From: Pontederia crassipes | Taxonomy: Eukaryota; Streptophyta; Magnoliopsida; Commelinales; Pontederiaceae | DNA: 64,000 nt | Reading direction: 5' to 3' | Assembly (NCBI GenBank): GCA_030549335.1 | Contig: CM060183.1 | Location: 35,958,768 to 36,022,767 of the forward strand | Part shown: piece by piece, positions 48,216 to 58,622 of the stretch | Numbering within the stretch: the stretch's first letter is position 1 | Layout of the letters: every line of letters begins with the position of its first letter | The notes under the pieces: generated by a model | What the model was told of the DNA's origin: nothing | Seen by the model: the letters and a program-made list of their open reading frames with translations, nothing else | Database searches by the model: none | Translations under genes and position numbers: made by a program

Positions 48216-49526
48216 TTAAGGTTTTGGGCTGTGAAAAAGGTGCTGCATGGGGAAAGTCTGACGACGGTGATTCAAAGGTAATGGAAAGGTTGATGTGGTG
48301 CCATCAGCTACAGTCGAAGCAGCTGCAGCAGCACTGTTCACGGCCATGTCGAACCTGCTGTTGTTGCCCATGCAGTTTCCTAGGTTTTCCAGTGCCCTGA
48401 CCTGAGACTTGAGGAACTTGAGGTAATTTGCTGCTTCGTCCAGCATCGATGCAGTGTCCATCTTGTTGCCACCCGGGACCAGCCTCTGCAGCACACGCAG
48501 CCTGTCGCTGATTCGTTCCCTCCTGTGCCTCGCGGCCACGGTCTGCGGGTCGCTCGATATCTTCACATTCTTCCTCTTTCGCTTTTCCACTGGCTCGTCC
48601 TCCCCCAAGTTCACCGGCCGCAGGGCCGCGGCCCTGTACACCATCTCCTTCACCTGAACGATGGCCTCCATGTCCGGCTCGTAGCTGCTGTCCGCGTCTC
48701 GCCCCAAGCTGAAGCTCGAAGAGCACCCCCTCCTCGCCTTCTTGGACATGTTGTGATCGCTTCGGAAACTAATCTGGATGCCACCGCTGCCTTTGCCCCA
48801 AGGCTTTGACCGGAGGGCGCCAGCGGATCGGCCGCCGGTTTCTCCGGAGCTCGTCGGCCGCTTGAGGCTAACGCCTTTGGATCGTTTGGCGTGCGAAGAC
48901 CACCCCGGATTCGAAGAGCTCTGCGACGCGACCTCGTCGTGGCCAGAGCGCTGCTGCAGCTGATCGAGCGAACCACGGTTCAGCTCGGATTCCCCGGTGG
49001 AGATGTTAGTGCTGCAGCTGTAGAGAATTGTTGAGAGGTCGTCCTCGTTGTTGGCAGAGGACCGCACGAAGCTTTCGGTCAGGCAGCTCGCCGGACTGCT
49101 AATCTTAGGATAATTAGCAGGAGCAAAACTTGCATGCACGTGAGGAGGGATGTTGTGATCTCTCAGTGCCGTCGAGCCTAATTGTGATTTCATGGGAGCA
49201 GAGTCGGCCGCAGTGAGGAGCCTCGTCGTCAGTTCTTGGTACTGCAACGAGTCCAGATCCAAACTGCTACTGACCAAACGCAGAGAAGGCACTGGTACTT
49301 CAACTACGGCAGTCGCGCGTGGAGCCGCCTCGTAGAACTCCACAATCGAGCTGAGGCGTGATGGATTGAGCTCCGCCTTCTCGCTCATGCTGCAGCGGTA
49401 ATCCTCGACAGTGCTACTGGCACCCGGAAAGATGTCACAGGTGTTCCATATACTTGACGGCAGTAGGAAGTTACTGCTTCTGGTGACTGCAGCAGGACTC
49501 ATCGTCTCCCAGTCAAAACTCTCCAT
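48216..49526 (-). CDS. bHLH87-like: bHLH transcription factor, HECATE/bHLH87 class (group VIIIb)
   Basis: An intronless coding region of 436 residues. The bHLH domain is at about 326-381: basic region [20 protein letters not shown], first helix, loop PGGNKMDTA, then [20 protein letters not shown]. The DPQ lead-in, ARHRRERIS and the [15 protein letters not shown] loop mark the HEC/IND/bHLH87 group, which controls carpel, meristem and branching development in the nucleus. Alanine replaces the glutamate that contacts the E-box in standard bHLH proteins, as known for this group. A basic KRKRKN stretch (about 315-320) before the domain may be a nuclear signal. The long N-terminal half is Ser-rich and unrecognised. 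A leader intron is likely (about 49669-49565: donor GGAG/GTAAAG, acceptor GCAG). Length favours bHLH87 over the shorter HEC proteins; the exact orthologue is uncertain. Confidence 0.92.
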   Translation of the reverse strand: MESFDWETMSPAAVTRSSNFLLPSSIWNTCDIFPGASSTVEDYRCSMSEKAELNPSRLSSIVEFYEAAPRATAVVEVPVPSLRLVSSSLDLDSLQYQELTTRLLTAADSAPMKSQLGSTALRDHNIPPHVHASFAPANYPKISSPASCLTESFVRSSANNEDDLSTILYSCSTNISTGESELNRGSLDQLQQRSGHDEVASQSSSNPGWSSHAKRSKGVSLKRPTSSGETGGRSAGALRSKPWGKGSGGIQISFRSDHNMSKKARRGCSSSFSLGRDADSSYEPDMEAIVQVKEMVYRAAALRPVNLGEDEPVEKRKRKNVKISSDPQTVAARHRRERISDRLRVLQRLVPGGNKMDTASMLDEAANYLKFLKSQVRALENLGNCMGNNSRFDMAVNSAAAAASTVADGTTSTFPLPLNHRRQTFPMQHLFHSPKP

Positions 49527-50027
49527 TACAGAGATGTATAATCACTGTTTCTTCTGATTAATTTCTGCATGAAACAAAAGAGAAAACCAAATAAACATGT
49601 CAAGTTCCATCTTTCATTACTAAACACCTCGATCTATTATATAGCTAGTTCACGACTCACGAGCTTTACCTCCTATAGGTGATGACGATGGCGGAGGAGG
49701 TCGAAAACTGATGAAGAAGGAAGCAAAACCTGCTCCAACGATTGGTCATACGTACACTGCCTTTTGTGGAAGCAAATATATGACCCTTATCAGACGGAGA
49801 CACCGATCGGTATGTACGACGTCACTGTTGACATGCAACTGCAAACTAGATGAGTGCGCGCGTACTTCTGCATTAAAAACCTGAAATCACTGAGGAAGAG
49901 GAGGAGAACACAGGAGCGGACGCTGCGTGGAGATTTGTCTTTCAGCTCCGTGTTCCATGGGCAGTTCCTAGCTAGAAAGCAAGCTCATGAGCTAGAAAAG
50001 GAGTAAGACAGAGATGGTCCTTCCAAA

Positions 50028-50037
50028 GATTTATATA
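50028..50037 (-). promoter_or_regulatory. TATA box of the bHLH gene
   Basis: CTATATAAAT on the minus strand, about 500 bp before the ATG. With the likely 105-nt leader intron this leaves a spliced leader of about 370 nt. A GA-rich patch lies just upstream (50041-50055). Confidence 0.6.
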
Positions 50038-50274
50038 GTACAGAGAGAGAGAGAAGGGTTGTAGTTGTATGAGTTGTATCTATTTTTTTTTTCTCAAAGA
50101 AAAGAAAAAGTACATTTCGATTAATTTTTTAATTGGTCACAGACAGATTGGTGGGGCCACGAGCTTGAACGGATGGGAAGCATGGAAAGGGAGAGGGATT
50201 GAATTAATAATATTTCTTCTATATCGGAAAAAAAATATTAATCATTTTACCGTTTCTTACGTCGTTTAAAGTAT

Positions 50275-50475
50275 ACTCATCTAAATCAAGGATGATTAGC
50301 ATAATTGGCTAGCGGATTGTGTCATGGGACGTTTCGTGCTAGTAGTTTTGGTTCGATTTTTAGAGTCGTCACATTTGATCAGGATATTTCTTGCCGTTTG
50401 AATCCGAACACTGAATTAGTCAGGTGCTAATAGTCTCGGACACTAGTGGGTCATTGACCATGATCGAAAAAAAAA
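50275..50475 (+). mobile_element. Candidate tRNA-derived SINE
   Basis: An A-box-like TAGCATAATTGG (50297-50308) and a B-box-like GGTTCGATTTT (50350-50360) are correctly ordered, followed by about 100 bp of unrelated sequence and an A-run (50467-50475). A short repeat AAAGTATA occurs at both edges (about 50267-50274 and 50473-50480). The cloverleaf is not intact, so it is not a tRNA gene. The start is approximate. Confidence 0.5.
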
Positions 50476-51895
50476 GTATAATTACTTTTTTAACTGGTTG
50501 CTCATATTCAAACTCCAAAGTTATTAATGCATGTATGACTAATACGACGGATAGTCTATATCACTGAATTAAGCTAACTCACATTACAATGATTATTTTT
50601 TTATATTAAAACAAATTAAAAACTGCAAGCTATTTTGTTGCTTTTATATATGAAGCTAAATTCCATTTGTTATGATAAGATCCAACAAGCTGCTCTGCTG
50701 GAGTGTTGAAGGGACTTGGATCAATGGCAATCATTCACCACCCTCCTCCCTTTCCTATCTATGAATTTTGCCTCTTTGTCTATACTTTTTTATCTTGAAA
50801 AAGGATAAGATGTAGACAAACTGGCTAGCTTGATTTCTTGTTATTAACCTCATATACATGTGTGTGTTGTATACTTATGATTTCCACCTCTCTCTCTCGT
50901 AATGTTTTATGGTGTATACTGTGTAGCTAATGATTTCCGAGACATAGTACCCTAAAACTATGAACTTAATTATATATACTGATATATATAAAGCCTTGAT
51001 CATGAAATGTTGAAGCTAGCCGCCTAGTTAGGCAATAATGGACAAACTCTCTCTCTCTCTCTCTCTCTCTCCCCCCTCCCCCCATTGATGTGCTGTTCCT
51101 ACCGACATCTTTATTATCACATCGGAAAATGGAATGTCAATATGGATATCCCAATTTCTTAAATTATGTGTTCACACTCTTTCATCGTTCTTAATTAATT
51201 AATTGATTGACTACTTGAAGTTAGCCATACATATGTGCATGGTACAATTATTCTTTTTCTTTCTCTATCGGGAAAAGGGTGATTCATTCCTTTCTATAGC
51301 TGGTAGATAGTCTGAACCTCGCTATATATCAGGATATTTCATAACCTAGTGATTAAGATTGAAAAAAAAAGTAGAGATTGAGAGAGAGAAAAAAAACAAG
51401 CTACTTGATTTTGACTTGATTGGTGAGAAATTAGATTGGGGCAAGCGAGTTCACTTTCGATTTGAGGATCTTGTATCCTATATTTAAGTCTTTATTAATT
51501 AACACAGGATATATATATATATATATATATATATTAGGATTTAATATATGTGTTAAGCGTTTTTCGTATGGAGCATGTGTCAAGCGATTTTGCACATACT
51601 TTTCTTTATTTTTTTATATATTTCTGAAAATGATGAATATAATTATTGTTGATGAAACTCAAATCACCAACAATAATTATATTTATTATTTTTAAAATTT
51701 TATGAACTTATGCACGTTATTATCTTTCATAAAATATATAATCATTTTTTATAACATTTTACATTATAAATCTATTTTTTATCATCAATGATCCTATAAA
51801 TTATTTGTGAAGAAATATATCGAAAGTAATAAAGGAAAGTATGCAGCCGCATTGACACACACTTTACTCGTAAAGTGCTTGACAACTACATTAAA

Positions 51896-51932
<37 letters not shown>

Positions 51933-52394
51933 TTGTACATATGAAGAAGAGTATGGTTTCCAAAATTAATCAGATTTAATTAAACACGAACAAAGACATG
52001 AGAACCAATTAGCCACACAACTTGGACGATACAAAAGTGACCAGTGACAACATAACAGAAAGGTTGTGGCTATGTTTTTATGTATTAATTAACGATGGCA
52101 TATCTTTCTGGTATTAATTAGGCATGCTCTTAATTAATTGAAAAAAATAATGAACAAACATAGGAAACTTTATACACAATCAGGGAGCAAAGATGCAAAT
52201 GACTTACAAAGGAATGAGAACATTATAACTAGATTGTGAGCACATTTAATTTGGTAGAATGATCTCTTTTTTTTCTCGTATATATACAATGACTCACATC
52301 TCAAATTATCTATCTAGGTCTTATTGTACATAATTATCTAAGGAAACGATCTACGTGTATAACAAAAGCGCCAACAAACAAAGCAGCTCACGTT

Positions 52395-52425
<31 letters not shown>

Positions 52426-52763
52426 GAAAGAGAGTAGAGAGAGTAATGTCAGGCTGTCAGCAACAAACTAAGTGCGGCCCCTGTGCAACTTGTTCTGAGG
52501 ATCTTGTTCTTCTTTATTGCATCATTTTGATTTGTTAAAATGCCCCGTGGTTTGGTTTTGTCTTCCTGCAACATACGAAATGAACGTCTGAAGCCAATCC
52601 ACATGCAGGCCATCATCGCAACTTTATAATATACACTTTCCCCACAAAACAAGTACCATTTTCATTTGCCACAGCCTGCATGGCGGCAATGCATGCACCC
52701 TCAATTATATATTCGCAATGCTCCTAACACTTATAACTTTCAGACACGGTCGAACCGGTTTAG

Positions 52764-52904
<141 letters not shown>

Positions 52905-53147
52905 GGATGATCAACTATATATAATTATAATATATATGGACCATTATCTATGCAATGCATATTATTTGGTAATCTTGGCTAGTTAATTGGTATGAAAGAT
53001 TTACGTAGCTCCACGTTTGTGGGGAGATTAACTGATTAGCATATGCCCATATGCATTGCATGCACACAGCTGCAACACACAATTCTTGTGTTATGATCTC
53101 ATTGCTGATCCAAGCAATATTTTTTGCTGCTCAGATACATTTAACTT

Positions 53148-53168
53148 CCCCCCCCCCCCCCCCCCCCC
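53148..53168. repeat. Poly-C tract (21 nt)
   Basis: An uninterrupted C run between the TC and GA arrays. Length may be approximate because of sequencing limits. Confidence 0.85.
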
Positions 53169-53228
53169 TAGCTACATGCCATAAATAGCCAACTACTCTG
53201 AGTGCCATTACACAGAATTCCAGGATGA

Positions 53229-53231
<3 letters not shown>

Positions 53232-53310
<79 letters not shown>
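53232..53310. repeat. (GA)n microsatellite, about 39 units
   Basis: A perfect GA run of about 78 bp, in inverse sense to the TC array at 52769-52900. Confidence 0.96.
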
Positions 53311-53313
<3 letters not shown>

Positions 53314-54552
53314 CCAACTGGGTTGGGGTCAAGTACCAGCGGGGGATCGAGGACCACGGCGGGGAGAAAGGGGGCGTGGACCCAATGAACTTGATCCATC
53401 AATCATTGGATGTGGAACCCTTCCCCACCATGAACCACTCGCCACACAATTAGTGGCCTCCTTTCAATTAACGTTTCCGCCAAAGTTTAATTAATTAATT
53501 AATTGCACACTCTATTATATATATATATATATATAATCTTTTGCCGTCAAAAGTTATAACTATTGTCAGTTAGTAACGGGATCAAAAGTAGATAATTTAA
53601 AAAAAAAAAAAACGGGTAAAGGTAATGGAAAATAATCGATCATAACTTCATAAATTGTATTATATATATTTATATATGTAGTTGACGTTATCAGCAGTCC
53701 GAGGGGAATAAAAGGAAAAAAAAACAGCTAACAGTTGTATTGTTATTGTCGAACAAGAGGTGATATCAATTTCAATGTCTTCGATCTCCCACAAATTTGA
53801 GGCCGATCTTTTTTTTTTACAATATTTTATACTATGTTAGAGGCTTGAAGATTATGTTATGTATACTATATAAAAAGAGTGCTGACTTTGAGTTTTGTAT
53901 TAAGAAAAAAAAAAGAACAGTTTATTGGGGTGAAAGAACAGAAGAATAAATAATTAATTAAAGTAATAAATAAACAGGTAAATAAATAAATGGGTGATTG
54001 GTTTCCCTTTGGAGGTGGTCCTAAATAAATCTCAGACCGCACGCGCGACAAACACGTGGGCTGGACCTGCGGTCGGGACACGTGTTGGCTTCTTGTTCGG
54101 TAGGTGGCGCTTTGGGGGTTCATCCAGATCTCTGCGTTTAAATATCTTATCAGAAAACAAACGAAAATAAAAAAAATAATGCTCCCCGTTTGTGATTACT
54201 GTAATGCGCAATATTCATATTACCCCCACTTGAGTATTAATTCGAAGTCAAAATAAAAACAATAATAATACCATGTTTCTGATGTTATAATGATATATAT
54301 ATTATATTATATATATATATATATATATCATTACATATCATCTATATATAATGATAGGCTAATTATTGATTTTTTTGTCGGTCAAGACTCGTGTTACTTG
54401 TATTGCAAGATTTCAAAAAAGATAATTCACTTCAAATTTGATATAGAATTGTTTCGCGTCCTTTCTTATATAAAAAAACACTGTTTACAATTAACCAAAG
54501 CTATTACACTTAAAACATTTTTAAGATATAATTTGATGTTGATAGAATATTA

Positions 54553-54850
54553 TGCGTGTACATTCACTTTGTTAAATTAATGTGCTGATCAATTTTTTTA
54601 AAAGTTTAAGTCATTAAGAAGAACAATATTATTGATTTCATATTTTTAACGCATTCTCGGACGTAGACAACTTTGATTAAGCTTAAACCCAATTAAAGGA
54701 GAGAATTATTTTTTAATAAAAGTTTGACAAAACTAGAATTCAAGACATTTGACTTTATATCATATTAAATTTGATGTGCTAACTAATTTTTCTAATAAAT
54801 TAAATCATTGAAAGAACAATAATTTTATATTCTTAATACGCTTTAAATTT
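54553..54850. repeat. Dispersed repeat, two further degenerate copies
   Basis: Two copies, at about 54553-54650 and 54750-54850, of the repeat also seen at 7996-8096. Each has ATGTGCT, AATTTTT, a short A/T run, AAGTCATT or AAATCATT, and TATTTTTAACGC or TATTCTTAATACGC. They lie about 200 bp apart in the same orientation. The class is unknown. Confidence 0.5.
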
Positions 54851-55813
54851 GTTCAGAGGAGTGTAACTAATTAATCGTGTTTGGACGAACACAAAAGGGT
54901 TTTGACAATTTTTTTCACATGTTTTATTTCTGAGAAATGATTATCCTAAAATTCAATCAATTAAACCAACTGATTGTCGAGAAAATATTTTATTTATGTG
55001 CTTAATAAAATATTAATTTGACGGTTATGTATTAGTCAGAGTGCATCTTTAATATTTACATTTAATTCAATTTAATAACATCTCTGTCACATTGCTTATT
55101 GCTTTGATTTATTATACTAATTTGATTATTACATATTTATTCTATAGTACTATTGCATTTTCTAAGGAAAAATTCGAGAGGAGAATATATGTTCTATCTA
55201 TGTAATATTTAAATTAAGATTTCAACAGTGAAAGCTAGTCCTCTTCATTTCGGAGCGATTTATATGACCAAATTTAACGTACGCATTTAATTGTCACCGA
55301 TCTCCTGGATGCCATGTCACATTTAATTATTTTTTCCGATAAGTTGTTGTCACATTAATTGAATTAAATACACGTAATATATATATATATATATATAATA
55401 AACATATAAATAACTAATATATAGCCTCGTCTATACCTTGCAACATTCCCTCCTGACTCTTTAATCGTAGTTTGAGTCGTAATGCACTTGAGAATGATTC
55501 TTGTCTGGTCTGTTAACCAGGAATTTAAGATGGCAAGTAAACATGGATTGTGACACAATCCAAAATTAATTAAACCTGATTAAACATTTTTTCCCGTCAA
55601 GGAACGAACGGGTCAAAAAAGATAATGATGATATCAATATTATTAAAAACGTCTTTAAGTTTTTTTAAGCCTTTTACGTTTCTTGCCTCGGAGCTTGATA
55701 ATAATTATTCCCAACTAATATTTTAAAAGTCAAAATTTTACTTTAAAATGTTGATAAACATTTTTCTAAATTAAAATTTAGATGAAACTCTATAAGGTAT
55801 TGTTAATCTCTTC

Positions 55814-56144
55814 GGTGTCATTTGGTTCGCGAATACGGCAGCCGAAATAGGATCATATATTCGGTCGAATAGACAGAGCATGTGACACGACAATCGATGT
55901 TGTCCTGTTCTATTTTGGGGTGCTGTTTGGTTCGTTGTGGAATAAATTGATGGCAAATGACTTATTTTCGTTGAATATCACATATTCAATCATTTTCGTT
56001 GAATACCCCAACTCGAAAATACACACCTAACATGATTAAACACGTATTGAGCTTCTTATATTCATCGTCGACATTTATTCCTATTCATGTGTTGTTTGGT
56101 TAAAAAATGATTGTTCGTTGCATATTCGCGAACCAAACAGTCCC
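55814..56144. mobile_element. Tourist-like MITE (PIF/Harbinger type)
   Basis: A 331-bp element with inverted ends GGTGTCATTTGGTTCGCGAA and, on the right, TTCGCGAACCAAACAGTCCC. The shared core is TTTGGTTCGCGAATA. It is flanked by TTC on the left and TTA on the right, an imperfect version of the expected TTA/TAA target site. An internal TGTTTGGTTCG repeat is present. No coding capacity. Confidence 0.72.
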
Positions 56145-56928
56145 TTATAGAATATATAATATAATGGTGCTATATTTATTTCTAATATTCATTTAAATAA
56201 AAATTTTATTTAAGTTTTAAACATTAGGTTCTATTTTTTAAATTAAAATTTCACATATTTCATTTTACTCAGAACATGAATACAAGTTTATTTTAAAATA
56301 ATAAATATTTTTATACTAAAATAATATTTTAAAAAACATTACTATCCAAAATAAAATTATAATTAATTCATTAATTATGAATATTATAAGGATGAGTGTA
56401 AATTCTATTTTTATGTCCATCTTTGTTATTATTCAATTATACATTTGTTTCAATCCCTATATTTATGAAATATTTTTTTCCAAATTTATAAATAAGCCTT
56501 TACCCATTATTTACTAATATTTAGTCGTTATCCTCTAATTAAATTAATATTCTCTAATCGAATTGTTATCGTGATAACTTTGACAAAGAAAGTTTTAATA
56601 CCTTTTGTTGTGTCCGTCCTATTGGATTTAGTGCTTGTATCGGTTAGAATGTATTTATTAGAAATTAATTTTGAGCTTTAAGTTTTTATTTCCTTGTATA
56701 ACTTATATTATTTATGTTCTTCTTCCATATGTATTAAGTGTGTATATATGGTGTGAGAATATATATATATATATATATATATTATTTATTGCGATAGTGT
56801 GGTGTATAATATGGACATCAGGCACAAAATAGGTGGTCAATTTTTTCTCATAAATAAATGCAACCATGCATTAACTCAATTATATATAAGTGGTTTGACG
56901 TTCCACAAACTATGGATAAAGTCGTGCT

Positions 56929-58168
56929 TAGAAATGGAATTTCGGGTGGGCCGCACGACTCGGCACGCCGCCGGCCCGCCTAAAATTTGTGCTGGCTCAA
57001 TCCGGCACGAACACGGCCCGTGCACGAAAAAATGGGCCGTGTCGTGCCATACCGTGCCGGGTCGGACATCCGCACTGTTGGCACGACATGGTCCGGACAC
57101 GGTGAACACGGACCCAGCACGACACGGCCCGTTTTGGCATGACACGGTCCGCGTACTTCGATGACGGGACGCGTCAGATGCAGTATTTGTACCCCAACAT
57201 GGATCGTGTGTGCCCTAACACGGTCCGTGTTAAGAAGAGGACAACGGCCCGCGGTCATTTTAAACTTCAACACGGCTGCGCTGATCAAACACAACTCATT
57301 TTTTCTATTTTTAAATGAGATTCATGATTGGACAACAAGAACACGAATGCGCGGTCAAAAGCTTCAACAAGGACCGTGTTGGAGCATTCCTCTGCCTATA
57401 AAAGGCACGACCGATTTCATTCGTTCTCCACTTCTCCACTCGAAAATCCTTCTTCTTCCAAGAATCCAAGTCTTCCAATCTTTCACAATGTTTTTTATGA
57501 CTCTCTTTGCCTCTGTTAATAATGCCTTGAATCTGAACCCAGTTGGTCCCCCTACATAGTCAGGCGCTTCAGCAGAATTCCCCTACGGGGGTCTCGCTGC
57601 CAGGTCAGCGAGCCTGTGGGGGGTCAAGGGGGGATCCAGGGGGATCCCCCCCTGCGGGGGTTGCAAGGGGGCGGAGCCCCCTGAGCGAAAATTTTTTAGG
57701 GGTATTCTGTTTGTGATTCGGATTTGATTTGTTTCCTTATCACGAGATAGGTGTCCTATTTTCAGGGGATTTAATTAGAGTCCCAGTCCGTATGCAATTC
57801 CTATCATCTGTCAAAGGGAGTGCCTATATAAACTCCCTAGGGGTCTAGACCTAGACCTATCCTTGTAATCATCATTATTTCATAACAAAGAGCCGCCGCC
57901 GTTTTTCCTCTTCGTGTTCTTCTGTATTTCGTGCGATCCCTCTCTCCCCTTTTTCGTAACAGCCTCTCTCACACTGAGTGACTCAGTATTTCTGCATTTT
58001 TCTTCTTTCCATTCGTGCTCTACTCTCAAACTCTCTCACTTTTAATTTATATTTATATTATAATATTTATTTAGTAGTATTTTTATATTATTATTCACTC
58101 TTAATTTCTTATATATAACTGCATAATGGACCCGCGAGATCCCTTTCGTCTATATGGTGATTTTGTTG
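56929..58168 (+). mobile_element. Duplicated 5' fragment of the hAT element
   Basis: It begins TAGAAATGGAATTTCGGG, matching the terminus at 58623, with the same CACGG/GACACGG-rich subterminal region, the TATAAAAGG box at about 57398 and the transposase start. Unlike the downstream copy it keeps an ATG at 58126 with MDPRDPFRLYGDFV. It ends there at the duplication join, so it has no transposase body or 3' terminus. A solo LTR interrupts it at 57514-57961. Confidence 0.85.
57514..57961. mobile_element. Solo LTR
   Basis: A 448-bp sequence with TGTTAATAAT and TCGTAACA ends, flanked by a perfect 5-bp target duplication GCCTC (57509-57513 and 57962-57966). It has G/C-rich inverted blocks near 57580-57690 and a TATATAAAC box near 57834. 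It is absent from the otherwise matching second unit of the duplication, which proves it is an insertion. No internal retroelement sequence remains. The family is unknown. Confidence 0.88.
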
Positions 58169-58622
58169 ATATTTTTTTCCAAATTTATAAATAAGCCTTT
58201 ATCCGTTATTTACTAATATTTAATCATTATCCTCTAATTAAATTAATATTCTCTAATCGAATTGCTATCGTGATAACTTTGACAAAGAAAGTTTTAATAC
58301 CTTTTGTTGTGTCCGTCCTATTGGATTTAGTGTTTGTATCATTTAGAATGTATTTATTAGAAATTAATTTTGAGCTTTAAGTTTTTATTTTCTTGTATAA
58401 CTTATATTATTTATGTTCTTCTTCCACATGTATAAGTGTGTGTATATGGTGTGAGAATATATATATATATATATATAATTTATTGTGATAGTGTGGTGTA
58501 TAACATGGACATCAGGCACAAAATAGGTGATCAATTTTTTCTCATAAATAAATGCAACCATGCATTAACTCAATTATATGTAAGTGGTTTGACGTTCCAC
58601 AAACTATGGAGAAAGTCGTGCC

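Noticed and set aside
50297-50360. Functional tRNA gene
   Set aside because: A- and B-box-like motifs are present, but the arms do not pair into a cloverleaf and an A-run follows; it was kept only as a SINE candidate.
56799-57164. Open frames in the GC-rich hAT subterminal regions (also 58436-59076)
   Set aside because: They follow CACGG repeat arrays and the host flank; the two copies differ where a real protein would be conserved.
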